Source: Calditerricola satsumensis
GTDB lineage: Bacteria; Bacillota; Bacilli; Calditerricolales; Calditerricolaceae
Direction: 5' to 3'
DNA length: 63,512 nt
Assembly (NCBI RefSeq): GCF_014646935.1
Contig: NZ_BMOF01000007.1
Span: forward strand, 1 to 63,512
Shown: one piece after another, positions 1 through 9,439 of the stretch
Position numbering within the stretch: the stretch's first letter is position 1
Layout: every line of letters starts with the position of its first letter
Notes under the pieces: model-generated
What the model was told of the DNA's origin: nothing
Database searches by the model: none
Seen by the model: only the letters and a program-made list of their open reading frames with translations
Translations under genes and position numbers: made by a program

Positions 1-61
1 TTTGTTCCCTTGGCTTGGTTGACCTCGCATCCACAATTATTGACCTAGAGCCTGCGGTGGG

Positions 62-91
62 TTGACAACAAGCGAAAGATGTGCATATAAT
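62..91 (+). promoter_or_regulatory. sigma-A promoter of the leuS leader
   Basis: A consensus -35 TTGACA (62-67) and a consensus -10 TATAAT (86-91) are separated by 18 bp. Transcription would begin near position 98, just upstream of the T-box leader. Positions 1-61 hold nothing I recognise. Confidence 0.85.
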
Positions 92-97
92 CATTCA

Positions 98-436
98 CAA
101 CCTTTGGCTGCGTACGGGCGTTGATGAGGAGCAGTAGCCGTACCGGCTGTCGGCAGAGAGTTGACGGGCGGTGCGAGTCAACCGGCCGGTCGGCGAACCT
201 CGCCTCGGAGCCCGCCGGGTGGAAGGAGCACGGGCGCCGGCGACAATCGTCCCGGGCTTTGCGTACATTCGGCCGTCTTCCCCACGATACGGGGATGGAG
301 GGAGTGCGCCCGCCGGCCGCGCGGGACGCTGCGCGTGAACGGCGCAGGTTGCGGCGGCGAGACGGGTGCGCTAACTAGGGTGGTACCGCGGGAGCGAACC
401 TCTCGTCCCTAGCGCGGCTGGGGGCGGGAGGTTTTT
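98..436 (+). promoter_or_regulatory. T-box leader (tRNA-Leu sensing) of leuS
   Basis: The leader begins with the stem I signature GAGGAGCAGTAG (near 125-136) and an AGAGA...GGTGCGAG segment (near 155-177). The specifier triplet is read as CTC (Leu) at 199-201, in the context GAAC-CTC-GCCTCGGAG. The T-box sequence GGGTGGTACCGCGG lies near 378-391. It is followed by a terminator in which CCTCTCGTCCC pairs with GGGCGGGAGG ahead of TTTTT (about 399-436). Uncharged tRNA-Leu should stabilise the antiterminator and allow leuS transcription. Confidence 0.93.
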
Positions 437-523
437 CGCGTTTGCGGGTTAGGCACATCCCGGCGGACGCGGTGACGGGCGGATGGTGCGGAGAGAACAA
501 CCGAATGGAGGAGGGAGTGTTCC

Positions 524-3001
524 ATGGCCAAGACGGGTGTGGCGAGCACCTACAACCCGAGAGAAATCGAGCCGCGCTGGCAGCGCGTGTGGGAGGAACA
601 AGACGCCTTTCGCACCGACGAGGAGAGCGACAAGCCGAAATTCTATTGCCTGGAGATGTTCCCGTATCCCTCGGGTCGCCTGCACATGGGCCACATGCGC
701 GTCTATTCCATCGGCGACGTCATCGCCCGCTTCAAGCGGATGAACGGCTACCGCGTGCTGCACCCGATGGGATGGGACGCCTTCGGGCTGCCGGCGGAGA
801 ACGCGGCGATCAAGTACGGTGCCCAGCCGGCCAAGTGGACGTACGAGAACATCGCCTACATGAAGCGGCAGCAAAAGTCCCTCGGCGTCAGCTACGACTG
901 GTCGCGCGAGGTGACCACCTGCTCGCCCGACTACTACAAGTTTACGCAGTGGATGTTCCTCCTTTTCTACGAGCGCGGCCTGGCCTACCGCAAGAAGGCG
1001 CCGGTCAACTGGTGCCCGGAATGCAACACCGTGCTGGCCAACGAGCAGGTGGAAAACGGGCGCTGCTGGCGCTGCGACGCCGAGGTGACGAAGAAGGAGC
1101 TGGAGCAGTGGTTTTTGCGCATCACCGACTACGCCGAGCGCCTCTTGGCCGACCTGGACAAGCTGGAGGGGTGGCCGGAGCGGGTCAAGGTGATGCAGAA
1201 AAACTGGATCGGCAAGAGCGAGGGGGCCAACATCGCCTTTGCCGTGCCCGAGCTGGGCGAGACGATCACCGTCTTCACCACGCGGCCGGACACGCTGTTT
1301 GGCGTCACCTATCTCGTGCTGGCACCGGAACACCCGCTGGTGGAGCGCCTCATCGCCGGCAAGGAGACGGAGACGGCGGTGCGGGCCTTCGTCGAGCGGA
1401 TGAAGAAAACGCGCGATTTTGAGCGCACGGCGGCGGATGCCGAAAAGGAAGGCCTGTTCACCGGTTCCTACGCTGTCCATCCCCTGACCGGCGAGCGGGT
1501 GCCGATCTGGGTGGCCAACTACGTGCTGATGGACTACGGCACCGGCGCCGTGATGGGCGTGCCGGCCCACGACCAGCGCGATTTCCAGTTCGCCAAGAAG
1601 TACAACCTGCCCATTCGCGTCGTGATCCAGCCGGCCGACGGCCAGCGCCTCGACGCCGATCGCCTGACGGAGGCCTACGTCGACGATGGCGTTCTGGTGA
1701 ACTCCGGCGCCTTTGACGGGATGCCCAACCGCCAGGCCATTCGGGCCATCGCCGAACACCTGAAGGAGAAGGGCCTCGGCGGGCCGGCGGTCTCCTACCG
1801 GCTGCGCGACTGGCTGATCTCCCGCCAGCGCTACTGGGGGGCGCCGATTCCCATCGTCTACTGCGACGACTGCGGCATCGTCCCCGTTCCGAAGGAGCAG
1901 CTGCCCGTCCTCTTGCCCGACGACGTGATCATCGACGGGAAGCGCAACCCGCTGACCACCTCAGAATCCTTCGTCAACACGACGTGCCCGCGGTGCGGCA
2001 AGCCGGCCAAGCGGGAGACCGACACGATGGACACCTTCATCTGCTCGTCGTGGTACTTCTTCCGCTACTGCGACCCGCGCAACGACCGGGTGCCCTTCGA
2101 TCCGGAAAAGGTGAACCGGTGGATGCCCGTCGACGAGTACATCGGCGGCATCGAGCACGCCATTTTGCACCTCCTGTACGCGCGCTTCTTCACCAAGGTG
2201 CTCTACGACGCCGGGCTGGTGAACGTCGACGAGCCCTTTGCGCGGCTCCTCACCCAGGGGATGGTGCTGAAGGACGGGGCCAAGATGTCCAAGTCGAAGG
2301 GCAACGTCGTGTCCCCGGACGAGATCATCGAGAAGTACGGGGCCGACACGGGCCGGCTGTTCATCCTGTTTGCCGCCCCGCCGGAGCGCGACCTGGAGTG
2401 GAGCGACAGCGGCGTGGAGGGCTGCTTCCGCTTCCTCAGCCGCGTGTGGCGCCTGGTCGACCAGCACCTCGACCTGTTTGCGGATCGCCGCCCGGCCCAG
2501 CCGAAGGATCCGGCGGCCAAGGCGCTGCATCGCCAGCTGCACCAGACGATCAAGAAGGTGACCGAGGACATCGACAAGCGCTACCAGTTCAACACGGCGA
2601 TCAGCGCGATCATGGAGCTGGTCAACGCCATCTCCGCCTATCCGGATGGGGCCGACCGGGGCACGCTGGCCGAAGCGATTGAAAAGACGATCGTGCTCCT
2701 TTCGCCCTTCGCCCCGCACATCGCCGAGGAGTTGTGGCACCGCATCGGCCATGCCGACAGCGTCCACGCCCAGCCGTGGCCGAAGTGGGACGAGGCGGCC
2801 CTTGTGGCCGACGAGGTGGAGATCGTCGTGCAGGTGAACGGCAAGGTGCGCGACCGGGTCGTCGTGCCGGCGAATGCGTCGCGCGAGGAGATCGAGGCGG
2901 CGGTGCTGGCCCAGGAGAAGGTGAAGGCGCACCTCGCGGGGAAAACGGTGAAAAAGGTGATCGTCGTCCCCGGCAAGCTGGTTAACCTGGTGGTCGGATA
3001 A
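524..3001 (+). CDS. leuS: leucyl-tRNA synthetase
   Basis: Class Ia aminoacyl-tRNA synthetase that charges tRNA-Leu in the cytoplasm. The 825-residue product has the usual bacterial LeuRS length. The HIGH signature appears as HMGH at residues 54-57 and the KMSKS loop is intact at 587-591. A zinc-type CPEC...CWRC segment and the CP1 editing domain with TTRPDT are also visible. The ATG at 524 follows a GGAGGAGGGA Shine-Dalgarno. Expression is controlled by the T-box leader just upstream, and a terminator follows the stop codon. The identification is secure. Confidence 0.98.
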   Translation: MAKTGVASTYNPREIEPRWQRVWEEQDAFRTDEESDKPKFYCLEMFPYPSGRLHMGHMRVYSIGDVIARFKRMNGYRVLHPMGWDAFGLPAENAAIKYGAQPAKWTYENIAYMKRQQKSLGVSYDWSREVTTCSPDYYKFTQWMFLLFYERGLAYRKKAPVNWCPECNTVLANEQVENGRCWRCDAEVTKKELEQWFLRITDYAERLLADLDKLEGWPERVKVMQKNWIGKSEGANIAFAVPELGETITVFTTRPDTLFGVTYLVLAPEHPLVERLIAGKETETAVRAFVERMKKTRDFERTAADAEKEGLFTGSYAVHPLTGERVPIWVANYVLMDYGTGAVMGVPAHDQRDFQFAKKYNLPIRVVIQPADGQRLDADRLTEAYVDDGVLVNSGAFDGMPNRQAIRAIAEHLKEKGLGGPAVSYRLRDWLISRQRYWGAPIPIVYCDDCGIVPVPKEQLPVLLPDDVIIDGKRNPLTTSESFVNTTCPRCGKPAKRETDTMDTFICSSWYFFRYCDPRNDRVPFDPEKVNRWMPVDEYIGGIEHAILHLLYARFFTKVLYDAGLVNVDEPFARLLTQGMVLKDGAKMSKSKGNVVSPDEIIEKYGADTGRLFILFAAPPERDLEWSDSGVEGCFRFLSRVWRLVDQHLDLFADRRPAQPKDPAAKALHRQLHQTIKKVTEDIDKRYQFNTAISAIMELVNAISAYPDGADRGTLAEAIEKTIVLLSPFAPHIAEELWHRIGHADSVHAQPWPKWDEAALVADEVEIVVQVNGKVRDRVVVPANASREEIEAAVLAQEKVKAHLAGKTVKKVIVVPGKLVNLVVG

Positions 3002-3004
3002 GGG

Positions 3005-3037
3005 AGAGGGGGTGTAATTCCCCCTCTTCTTCGTTTT
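3005..3037 (+). terminator. rho-independent terminator after leuS
   Basis: A perfect 8-bp stem (3005-3012 with 3020-3027) and a 7-nt loop are followed by TCTTCGTTTTT. It lies immediately after the leuS stop codon. Confidence 0.8.
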
Positions 3038-3093
3038 TCCTCGCCTCGCGCGCGTGTAAAGGGGCGGCACCGTTTTCACGCCACGGGACGCGG

Positions 3094-3345
3094 GTGGTGA
3101 TCGACGGCCCGCTGTTCGGGTATGCCGGCGTGGAGTACCGCAAGCTGGTGCGGGGCGACCGCGGTTCTCTCGTGGTGCTCGTCCAAAACCGCCTGCGCGC
3201 GGCCGGTTATTACAAGGGGAGTTGCCACGGCGTGTTTGACGGGGCCACGGAATATGCGGTGAAGCGCTTTCAGCGGGCATGGGGACTGCCCGTGACGGGG
3301 CTGATCGGCTGGCAGGATTATGTGGCGCTGGGGCTCATCGAGTGA
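3094..3345 (+). CDS. small peptidoglycan-binding domain protein
   Basis: An 83-residue protein that is almost entirely one PG_binding_1 (PF01471-type) domain. The typical pattern is visible: LVRGDRGSLVVLVQNRLRAAGYY, then a FDGATEYAVKRFQRAWGLPVTGLIG repeat core. These domains bind cell-wall peptidoglycan and usually accompany a hydrolase, but none is fused or adjacent here. I see no signal peptide, so export or cell-wall localisation is unproven. The start is a GTG at 3094 without a strong Shine-Dalgarno; a GTG at 3097 is equally possible. It lies between the leuS terminator and the promoter of the glycan operon. Confidence 0.65.
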   Translation: MVIDGPLFGYAGVEYRKLVRGDRGSLVVLVQNRLRAAGYYKGSCHGVFDGATEYAVKRFQRAWGLPVTGLIGWQDYVALGLIE

Positions 3346-3437
3346 GACGCTCAATCCATTGAGAAAAAAAGGGAAAATCCCTGTTTAGCCGTCGAAAAGT
3401 AGAAAAACTTTTTGTCGAAAGTTGCGAATAATAGTTG

Positions 3438-3466
3438 TTGAATCATTTATCTTAAAAATCTATAAT
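3438..3466 (+). promoter_or_regulatory. sigma-A promoter of the glycan-storage operon
   Basis: TTGAAT (3438-3443) and TATAAT (3461-3466) are spaced 17 bp apart in a locally AT-rich stretch. They lie about 95 bp before the DUF4912 gene, the first gene of the following gene string. Confidence 0.75.
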
Positions 3467-3560
3467 GTAAGGTGTGACGGAACGGCGGAGAAGGCATTGG
3501 CGTCGCCCATGCCGCATACAGTTACTACTGTGTTTTGCCCAGGGAAGGAAAGGAGGCCCG

Positions 3561-4076
3561 ATGACCGTGCCGCTGTCGGCGTTTTCGTCGCACCGCAGTG
3601 CCGATCAGACCCAGCTGGTGGCGTTGGTGCAAAATCCGCACACCATTTTTGTTTACTGGGAGATCGGCGAGGACCGTCGAAAGTTGGCCGAGGAGATCAC
3701 CGGGTGCGCGTGGGAGGAGCTGTCGTTTTTCCTGCGCGTGCACCAGATGGGCGACGGCGGAGGGAAAGGAGGGCTTGAAACCGTCGGCGTGTGGGACATT
3801 CCCGTGCACCGGGATGCCAACAACTGGTACATCCACGCCCTCACCCCCGGCGCGTTCTACCGCATTCACTACGGCGTGCGCACGGAGCGCCATGCGTTCT
3901 TCACGCTTCTCTATTCCCGCCTTCTGCAAACCCCGTGGACGTCGCCGGACGCGTACATTCCGTATCCGGGTCAGGAGGGCCCCCTCGTCGTTCCTCCCAC
4001 CCGCTATGAGCTGACGCGCCTTTTGTCGGCAAGAGCGTCGGAGACGTCCCCGAAGGATCAACAGGCGAACGGATAA
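3561..4076 (+). CDS. DUF4912 domain protein
   Basis: A 171-residue soluble protein of unknown biochemical role. It has the DUF4912 hallmark of an N-terminal segment in which QNPHTIFVYWEI is followed by alternating strands, and a later NWYIHALTPGAFYRIHYGVRT core. The ATG at 3561 is chosen because AAAGGAGG precedes it; an upstream in-frame start would add an arginine-rich leader that does not look like protein. Family members often sit beside GH57 or glycogen genes, as here, which suggests a role in polysaccharide metabolism. That function is inferred from context only. Confidence 0.8.
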   Translation: MTVPLSAFSSHRSADQTQLVALVQNPHTIFVYWEIGEDRRKLAEEITGCAWEELSFFLRVHQMGDGGGKGGLETVGVWDIPVHRDANNWYIHALTPGAFYRIHYGVRTERHAFFTLLYSRLLQTPWTSPDAYIPYPGQEGPLVVPPTRYELTRLLSARASETSPKDQQANG

Positions 4077-4183
4077 CCGAGACGGTCCGCGTCGACGGCC
4101 TCTTGCGCGTTCCGCGCAAGACGGCGTTCTTGTCGTTGCGGACACGACAGAGAGAGGCGATATGCCCATGAAGGAGTGGAGTC

Positions 4184-6997
4184 ATGACCAGCGGATACGT
4201 CAACCTCGTGCTGCACGCCCATTTGCCCTACGTGCGCCATTTGTGCGCCGACCGGCTGGAGCACCGATGGTTGTTCGAAGCCATTACCGAATGTTACCTC
4301 CCCCTCTTGGATGTGCTGGAAGGTCTTGTGCGCGACCGCATTCCGTTCCGCCTCACCTTCTCGCTCTCTCCCACCCTGATGGCCATGCTGGCCGACCCTC
4401 TCCTCCAAGACCGCTATGTGGACCATTTGCGAAGGCTGATCGCCCTCGCCGAAGCGGAAATCGCGCATCACCGGGGCCGGGGACCCTATGCGGCGCTGGC
4501 CGAGGGGTACCGCGAGCGGTTTGCGTACTTGCGGGACATTTATGAAAACCGGTACGGCCGCAACCTGCTTGTCCCGTTGAAACGGCTGGCTGAACAAGGC
4601 GCGCTGGAGCTCATCACCACGACGGCAACCCACGCCTTTTTGCCGTACTGCGCGACGGAAGAGATGGTGCGCGCGCAGATCGCCGTGGGGTTGCGCGAGT
4701 TTGCGCGCCATATGGGGTTTTGTCCGCAGGGGCTGTGGCTGCCCGAATGCGCGTACCGCCCGGGGCTGGGCCGCGTGCTGCGGGCCTTTGGCCTTCGGTA
4801 CACCTTTGTCGACGCCCACGCCCTGCGCTGCGCCGTGCCCACGCCGCCCCACGACGTGTATGCGCCGGTGGAGACGCCGGAGGGCGTGGCGGTGTTCGCG
4901 CGCGACCCCAAGGCGTCGGCCCAGGTGTGGAGCCGCTTTACCGGTTACCCCGGCGATCCGGACTACCGGGAGTACCACCGCGACATCGGCTATGAGCGTC
5001 CTCAGGCCTATTTGGACCGCTATCTTGAACCCGCTGGCGTGCGTGCGCCGACGGGAATCAAATACTGGCGCGTGACCGGGCGTAGCGAGACGAAGGAGCC
5101 GTATGTGCCGGAGCGGGCCAACGCCAGGGCGCGGGCGCATGCCGCCCATTTCTGGCACGCGCGCCGCACCGAGCTGACCGTGTTGGCCGAGCGGATGGCG
5201 ACGCCGCCCGTTGCGACCGTTCCCTTTGACGCGGAGCTCTTCGGCCATTGGTGGTATGAAGGCCCGCGCTTTCTCGACGCCCTGTTGCGGGAGGCTGCAA
5301 GCGACGGAGCGGTGGCGTTCACCACGCCGAGCCGTTACCTGGACCGTCACCCGCCCTGCCACAAGGCCGAGCTGCCCTTTTCGAGCTGGGGCCGCAACGG
5401 CTACGGCGAGGTGTGGCTGAACGGGAAAAACGACGGGATCTATCCGCTTCTGCACCGGCGCGAGCGGGCGATGATCCGCGTCGCGGAACGGTACCGGACG
5501 GCATCGGCCTGGCAAAAGCGGGCCTTATGCCAAGCGCTGCGGGAGCTTTTGCTGGCCCAGTCGAGCGATTGGCCGTTCATCCTCGACGGCCAGACGGCGG
5601 TCTCCTACGCGACGGAGCGCGTGCGCATGCACGTGCAGCGCTTTGATGCGCTGGTGGGCATGGTTGAGGGGACCCATCCCCGTGACGAGGCGAAGCTCGC
5701 GTTGTGGGAGGCGGAAACGAATCCGTTCGCCATCGACGGCGTCCTCATCAACCAGTTGGCGGCCTGGGCGGGGATAAAGCCGGCAGCGGTGTGGCCGGCG
5801 CCGGTCAAGCGGGTGCTCCTGCTCACCTGGGAATTTCCCCCGCGCATCGTCGGCGGCCTGGCCCGCCATGTTGCCGAGCTGAGCCGGGCCCTGGTGCGCC
5901 AAGGCGTGGAGGTGCACGTCCTCACCTGCGCCGTTCCCGGGACGGCCAGCGAAGAGGTGTGGCACGGCGTGCGCGTGTTCCGCGTGCCGGTTGCCTTTGT
6001 GCGGGACGACGCGTTCCTGCACTGGGTCGACCAGTTCAACCTTGCCACGGTGGCGAAGGCCGGGGAGCTGCTGGAACAGTACGCCTACGATTGCCTCCAC
6101 GCCCACGATTGGCTCGTGGAACGGGCCGCCCGCGCCCTCCAGCGCGCAGCAAGGCTGCCGCTCGTGACCACCATCCACGCCACGGAGCACGGGCGGTTTG
6201 GTGGACTCCACACCGCCTTGCAACGGGCCATTCACGGGCGCGAAGCGGCGCTGGTTGCCTCGAGCGACCACGTCATCGTGTGCAGCCAGGCCATGCGGCG
6301 CGAAGTGCGGCGCCTGTTTGCCGTGCCGCCGGAGCGCCTGTCGGTGATCCCCAACGGGGTTGACCGAACGGCCTTCCGCGGGGCGAACGGCGCGGCGGCC
6401 CGGGCACAGCTGGGCCTTCCGCCCGGGAAGCGGCTCGTCGTCTTTGTCGGCCGGTTGGTGCACGAGAAAGGGGTGCACGTGCTCATGTCCGCCGTGCCGG
6501 AGATCGTGGCCCACTGCCCCGACGTGCACGTCGTCGTGGTGGGCAAGGGTCCGATGTTGCCCCACCTGGAGGACCAGGCCCGCGCGATGGGGATCGCCGA
6601 ACGCGTCACCTTTACCGGCTTTGTGCCCGACGCCCTGCGCAACGGCCTCCTGGTCGCCGCCGACGTGGCCGTCTTTCCCAGCTTGTACGAGCCCTTCGGC
6701 ATCGTCGCCCTTGAGGCGATGGCCGCCGGCGCGCCGGTGGTGGTGTCGCACACGGGCGGGCTGGCCGAAATCGTGCGCCATGAGGAAAACGGCCTGACCG
6801 CCTATCCCGGTCACGCCCGGTCGCTGGCCGAGCAGGTGGTGCGCGTCCTGACCGATGAACGGCTGCGCGGGCGGATCGCGGAAGTGTCGGCGCGCGAAGT
6901 GGCCACCGTTTACGATTGGGACGGCATTGCCCGGCGGACGCTGGAGGCGTATCGGGCAGCGCTTCGACAAAAACAAGCGGCAACGAGGACATCCTGA
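4184..6997 (+). CDS. GH57 branching enzyme fused to GT4 glycogen synthase
   Basis: A 937-residue two-domain enzyme. Residues 1 to about 530 form a GH57/DUF1957-type 1,4-alpha-glucan branching enzyme. The start has the family HAHLPYVRH motif, the putative nucleophile is Glu188 in LWLPECAY, and the acid/base candidate is Asp349 in FDAELFGHWWYEG. Residues from about 541 form a family-4 glycosyltransferase, beginning VLLLTWEFPPRIVGGLARHV and carrying the E-x7-E motif (Glu836 and Glu844, EPFGIVALEAM). Together they would elongate and branch alpha-glucan. The ATG at 4184 has an AAGGAG site 7 nt upstream. The reading frame is continuous through the linker, so the fusion is real in this sequence. Sugar-donor preference (ADP- or UDP-glucose) cannot be read here. 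Confidence 0.92.
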   Translation: MTSGYVNLVLHAHLPYVRHLCADRLEHRWLFEAITECYLPLLDVLEGLVRDRIPFRLTFSLSPTLMAMLADPLLQDRYVDHLRRLIALAEAEIAHHRGRGPYAALAEGYRERFAYLRDIYENRYGRNLLVPLKRLAEQGALELITTTATHAFLPYCATEEMVRAQIAVGLREFARHMGFCPQGLWLPECAYRPGLGRVLRAFGLRYTFVDAHALRCAVPTPPHDVYAPVETPEGVAVFARDPKASAQVWSRFTGYPGDPDYREYHRDIGYERPQAYLDRYLEPAGVRAPTGIKYWRVTGRSETKEPYVPERANARARAHAAHFWHARRTELTVLAERMATPPVATVPFDAELFGHWWYEGPRFLDALLREAASDGAVAFTTPSRYLDRHPPCHKAELPFSSWGRNGYGEVWLNGKNDGIYPLLHRRERAMIRVAERYRTASAWQKRALCQALRELLLAQSSDWPFILDGQTAVSYATERVRMHVQRFDALVGMVEGTHPRDEAKLALWEAETNPFAIDGVLINQLAAWAGIKPAAVWPAPVKRVLLLTWEFPPRIVGGLARHVAELSRALVRQGVEVHVLTCAVPGTASEEVWHGVRVFRVPVAFVRDDAFLHWVDQFNLATVAKAGELLEQYAYDCLHAHDWLVERAARALQRAARLPLVTTIHATEHGRFGGLHTALQRAIHGREAALVASSDHVIVCSQAMRREVRRLFAVPPERLSVIPNGVDRTAFRGANGAAARAQLGLPPGKRLVVFVGRLVHEKGVHVLMSAVPEIVAHCPDVHVVVVGKGPMLPHLEDQARAMGIAERVTFTGFVPDALRNGLLVAADVAVFPSLYEPFGIVALEAMAAGAPVVVSHTGGLAEIVRHEENGLTAYPGHARSLAEQVVRVLTDERLRGRIAEVSAREVATVYDWDGIARRTLEAYRAALRQKQAATRTS

Positions 6998-7011
6998 GGA
7001 GGCGGGATTGG

Positions 7012-9420
7012 ATGAAAGCGGTGATCATGGCGGGCGGAAAAGGAACGCGGCTTCGTCCGCTCACGTGCGCGATACCCAAGCCGATGGTGCCCCTGCTCGG
7101 CAAGCCGGTCATGGCCTATGGGATTGAGCTATTAATGCGGCACGGGATCCGCGACATCGCCGTCACCCTGCAGCACTTGCCCGACGCGATCCGGAACCAT
7201 TTTGAGGATGGCGCGGCCTATGGCGTCCACCTGCATTACTTCGAGGAAGAGACGCCCCTCGGCACGGCGGGAAGCGTCAAAAACGCCGAGGCGTTCCTCG
7301 ACGAGACCTTCGTCGTCGTCAGCGGCGACGCCCTGACCGACTTCGATCTGGAGCCGGCCATCCGCTTTCACCGCGAGCGGGGGGCGGTGGCCACGATCGT
7401 GCTCACCCATGTGGAAAATCCCCTGGAGTACGGCGTGGTGATCACCGACGCCGACGGGCGAATCCGGCGGTTTCTGGAAAAGCCCGGCTGGGGCGAAGTG
7501 TTCAGCGACAAGGTGAACACGGGCATCTACATTTTGGAGCCGCGCATCTTCTCGTTCTATGAAAAGAACAGGGAATTTGACTTCAGCAAGGATCTGTTCC
7601 CCCTCCTCATGGCCCGCGGCGAGCCGCTGTACGGGTACGTCGCCGAGGGATACTGGTCGGACATTGGCAACCTCGCGCAATACCGCCAGGCGCAGTTTGA
7701 CCTCCTCGACGGGAAGGTGAACGTCACGCTGCCCGGGCGGGAAATCGCGCCCGGCGTGCGCGCAGAGGCGGGCGCGGTGATCGAGGACGGCGCCACCGTG
7801 GTCGGCCCCGCGTTCCTGGGCCGGGACGTCCGCGTACAGCGCGGCGCGGTGATCGACGGGTATACCGTGATCGGCAGCGGGTCCATCCTGAAGGCGGGCG
7901 CTTCCGTCAAGCGCAGCATCCTGTGGGACCGCGTCGTCGTGGAAGGGGGCGCCGAGCTGCGGGGGACCACGCTGTGCAGCCGGGTGCATGTCGGCAAACG
8001 GGCCGCGCTCTTTGAGGGCTCCGCTGTGGGCGAGCGCGCGGAGATCGGTGAGAAGGCGACGGTGCAGGCCGGGGTGAAGGTGTGGCCGGCCAAGCGGGTG
8101 GAAACGGGCGCCGCCGTGCAGACTTCGGTGATTTGGGGCGACTGCGCCGGTCGGCGCCTCTTCGGCCACTACGGCGTGTGCGGCTTGGCCAACGTGACGA
8201 TCACCCCCGACGTCGCCGGGCGCATCGCCCAGAGCCTGGGCAGCACGTTGCCCGTGGGCGCCATCGTGGCCGTGAGCGACGACGGCACGCCCTTCGCCCG
8301 GGTGATCAAACAGGCCGTGGCGGCGGGGTTGCACGGGTCGGGCATCCACACCCTCGACCTCGGCGCGGTCGCCACGCCGGCGGCGCGCTTTGCCGCGCGG
8401 ACGCTGGACGTGAGCGCCGGCGTCCACGTGCGGCACGAGACGGCCAAGGAGCAAGAGTGGATCCGCCTCCTCTTCTTCGACGGACAGGGCGTGCCGTACG
8501 ACAGGGGCCGCGAGCGGAAAATCGAGAACGCGTACGCCCAGGAAGACTTCCGTCGCGTGCTCCCCGCCGAAATCGGAACGGGGCGGGAGGCACCCGGCCA
8601 AACGGCGGCGTACGTGGCGGCCCTCGTGGCGGCCGTCGATGCCGCGATCCTTCGCCAGCGGCGTTTCCGGGTGTGCCTGCAGTACGACGCGCGCCTTCAT
8701 GCGACCGTCCAGGCGCTGACGACGGGGTTGGGGGTCGAGGTGGTCAGCCTGTCGCCGTCGGAGCCGCGGGACACGGTGGCCAGGGTGACCGCGGCGAGCG
8801 GATGCGACCTGGGCGCCGTCCTCGTGCCGACGGGCGAGGCGCTCGTGCTCATCCGCGAGGACGGCCGCGTCGTCGAACCCCCGCAACAGGAGGCACTGCA
8901 GGTGATCAGCCATCTCGCGGCGCGGGTGGGACAGAAAATCGCCCTGCCGGTCACCGCGCCGTCCCCCTTGGATGACCTGGCGCAGCGGCTCAAGGGTCAG
9001 GTGGTGCGCACGCAGGCCAACCCGGGCGCCCTCATGAGGGCGTGCCCCGACCTGCCCTTCCAACCGCTGTTTGACGCCTTCTACACCCTGGCGCGGCTCT
9101 TGGAGTTCCTGGCCGTGCGGAACGTCTCCTTGGCCGCGTTGTGCGGGCTGCTTCCCGACGTGGAGATCCTCCGTGTTGACGTCGATTGCCAGTGGACGGA
9201 AAAGGGCAAAGTGATGCGCCGCCTGATCGAGGAGACGAAGGGCGAGCGCGTGGAGCTCCTGGATGGGGTGAAGGTGTACCACGAGGACGGCTGGACCCTG
9301 GTCCTGCCGGATGCCGAAGAGCCGGTGGTGCACATCGTCGCCGAGGCGTCCAATCCGGCGCGGGCCGACGAACGCATCCGTGCGTATGCGGCCAAAATTC
9401 ACCGTTTCCAGGAGCGGTAA
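7012..9420 (+). CDS. nucleotidyltransferase with degenerate phosphomannomutase domain
   Basis: An 802-residue protein resembling bifunctional mannose-1-phosphate guanylyltransferase/phosphomannomutase. The N-terminal nucleotidyltransferase domain is intact: AGGKGTRLRPLT, then KPMVPLLGKPV, then SGDALTDFDL. A left-handed beta-helix (hexapeptide) region follows from about 240 to 380. The C-terminal half aligns in layout with phosphohexomutases but lacks the catalytic TASHNP serine loop (HVRHETAKEQE stands there) and the DGDxDR metal loop. It is probably a pseudoenzyme or regulatory domain. The ATG at 7012 follows GAGGAGGCGG. It probably supplies activated sugar to the upstream synthase; the nucleotide used is not determined. 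Confidence 0.88.
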   Translation: MKAVIMAGGKGTRLRPLTCAIPKPMVPLLGKPVMAYGIELLMRHGIRDIAVTLQHLPDAIRNHFEDGAAYGVHLHYFEEETPLGTAGSVKNAEAFLDETFVVVSGDALTDFDLEPAIRFHRERGAVATIVLTHVENPLEYGVVITDADGRIRRFLEKPGWGEVFSDKVNTGIYILEPRIFSFYEKNREFDFSKDLFPLLMARGEPLYGYVAEGYWSDIGNLAQYRQAQFDLLDGKVNVTLPGREIAPGVRAEAGAVIEDGATVVGPAFLGRDVRVQRGAVIDGYTVIGSGSILKAGASVKRSILWDRVVVEGGAELRGTTLCSRVHVGKRAALFEGSAVGERAEIGEKATVQAGVKVWPAKRVETGAAVQTSVIWGDCAGRRLFGHYGVCGLANVTITPDVAGRIAQSLGSTLPVGAIVAVSDDGTPFARVIKQAVAAGLHGSGIHTLDLGAVATPAARFAARTLDVSAGVHVRHETAKEQEWIRLLFFDGQGVPYDRGRERKIENAYAQEDFRRVLPAEIGTGREAPGQTAAYVAALVAAVDAAILRQRRFRVCLQYDARLHATVQALTTGLGVEVVSLSPSEPRDTVARVTAASGCDLGAVLVPTGEALVLIREDGRVVEPPQQEALQVISHLAARVGQKIALPVTAPSPLDDLAQRLKGQVVRTQANPGALMRACPDLPFQPLFDAFYTLARLLEFLAVRNVSLAALCGLLPDVEILRVDVDCQWTEKGKVMRRLIEETKGERVELLDGVKVYHEDGWTLVLPDAEEPVVHIVAEASNPARADERIRAYAAKIHRFQER

Positions 9421-9439
9421 ACGGGAGCGTGTTGCGCAC

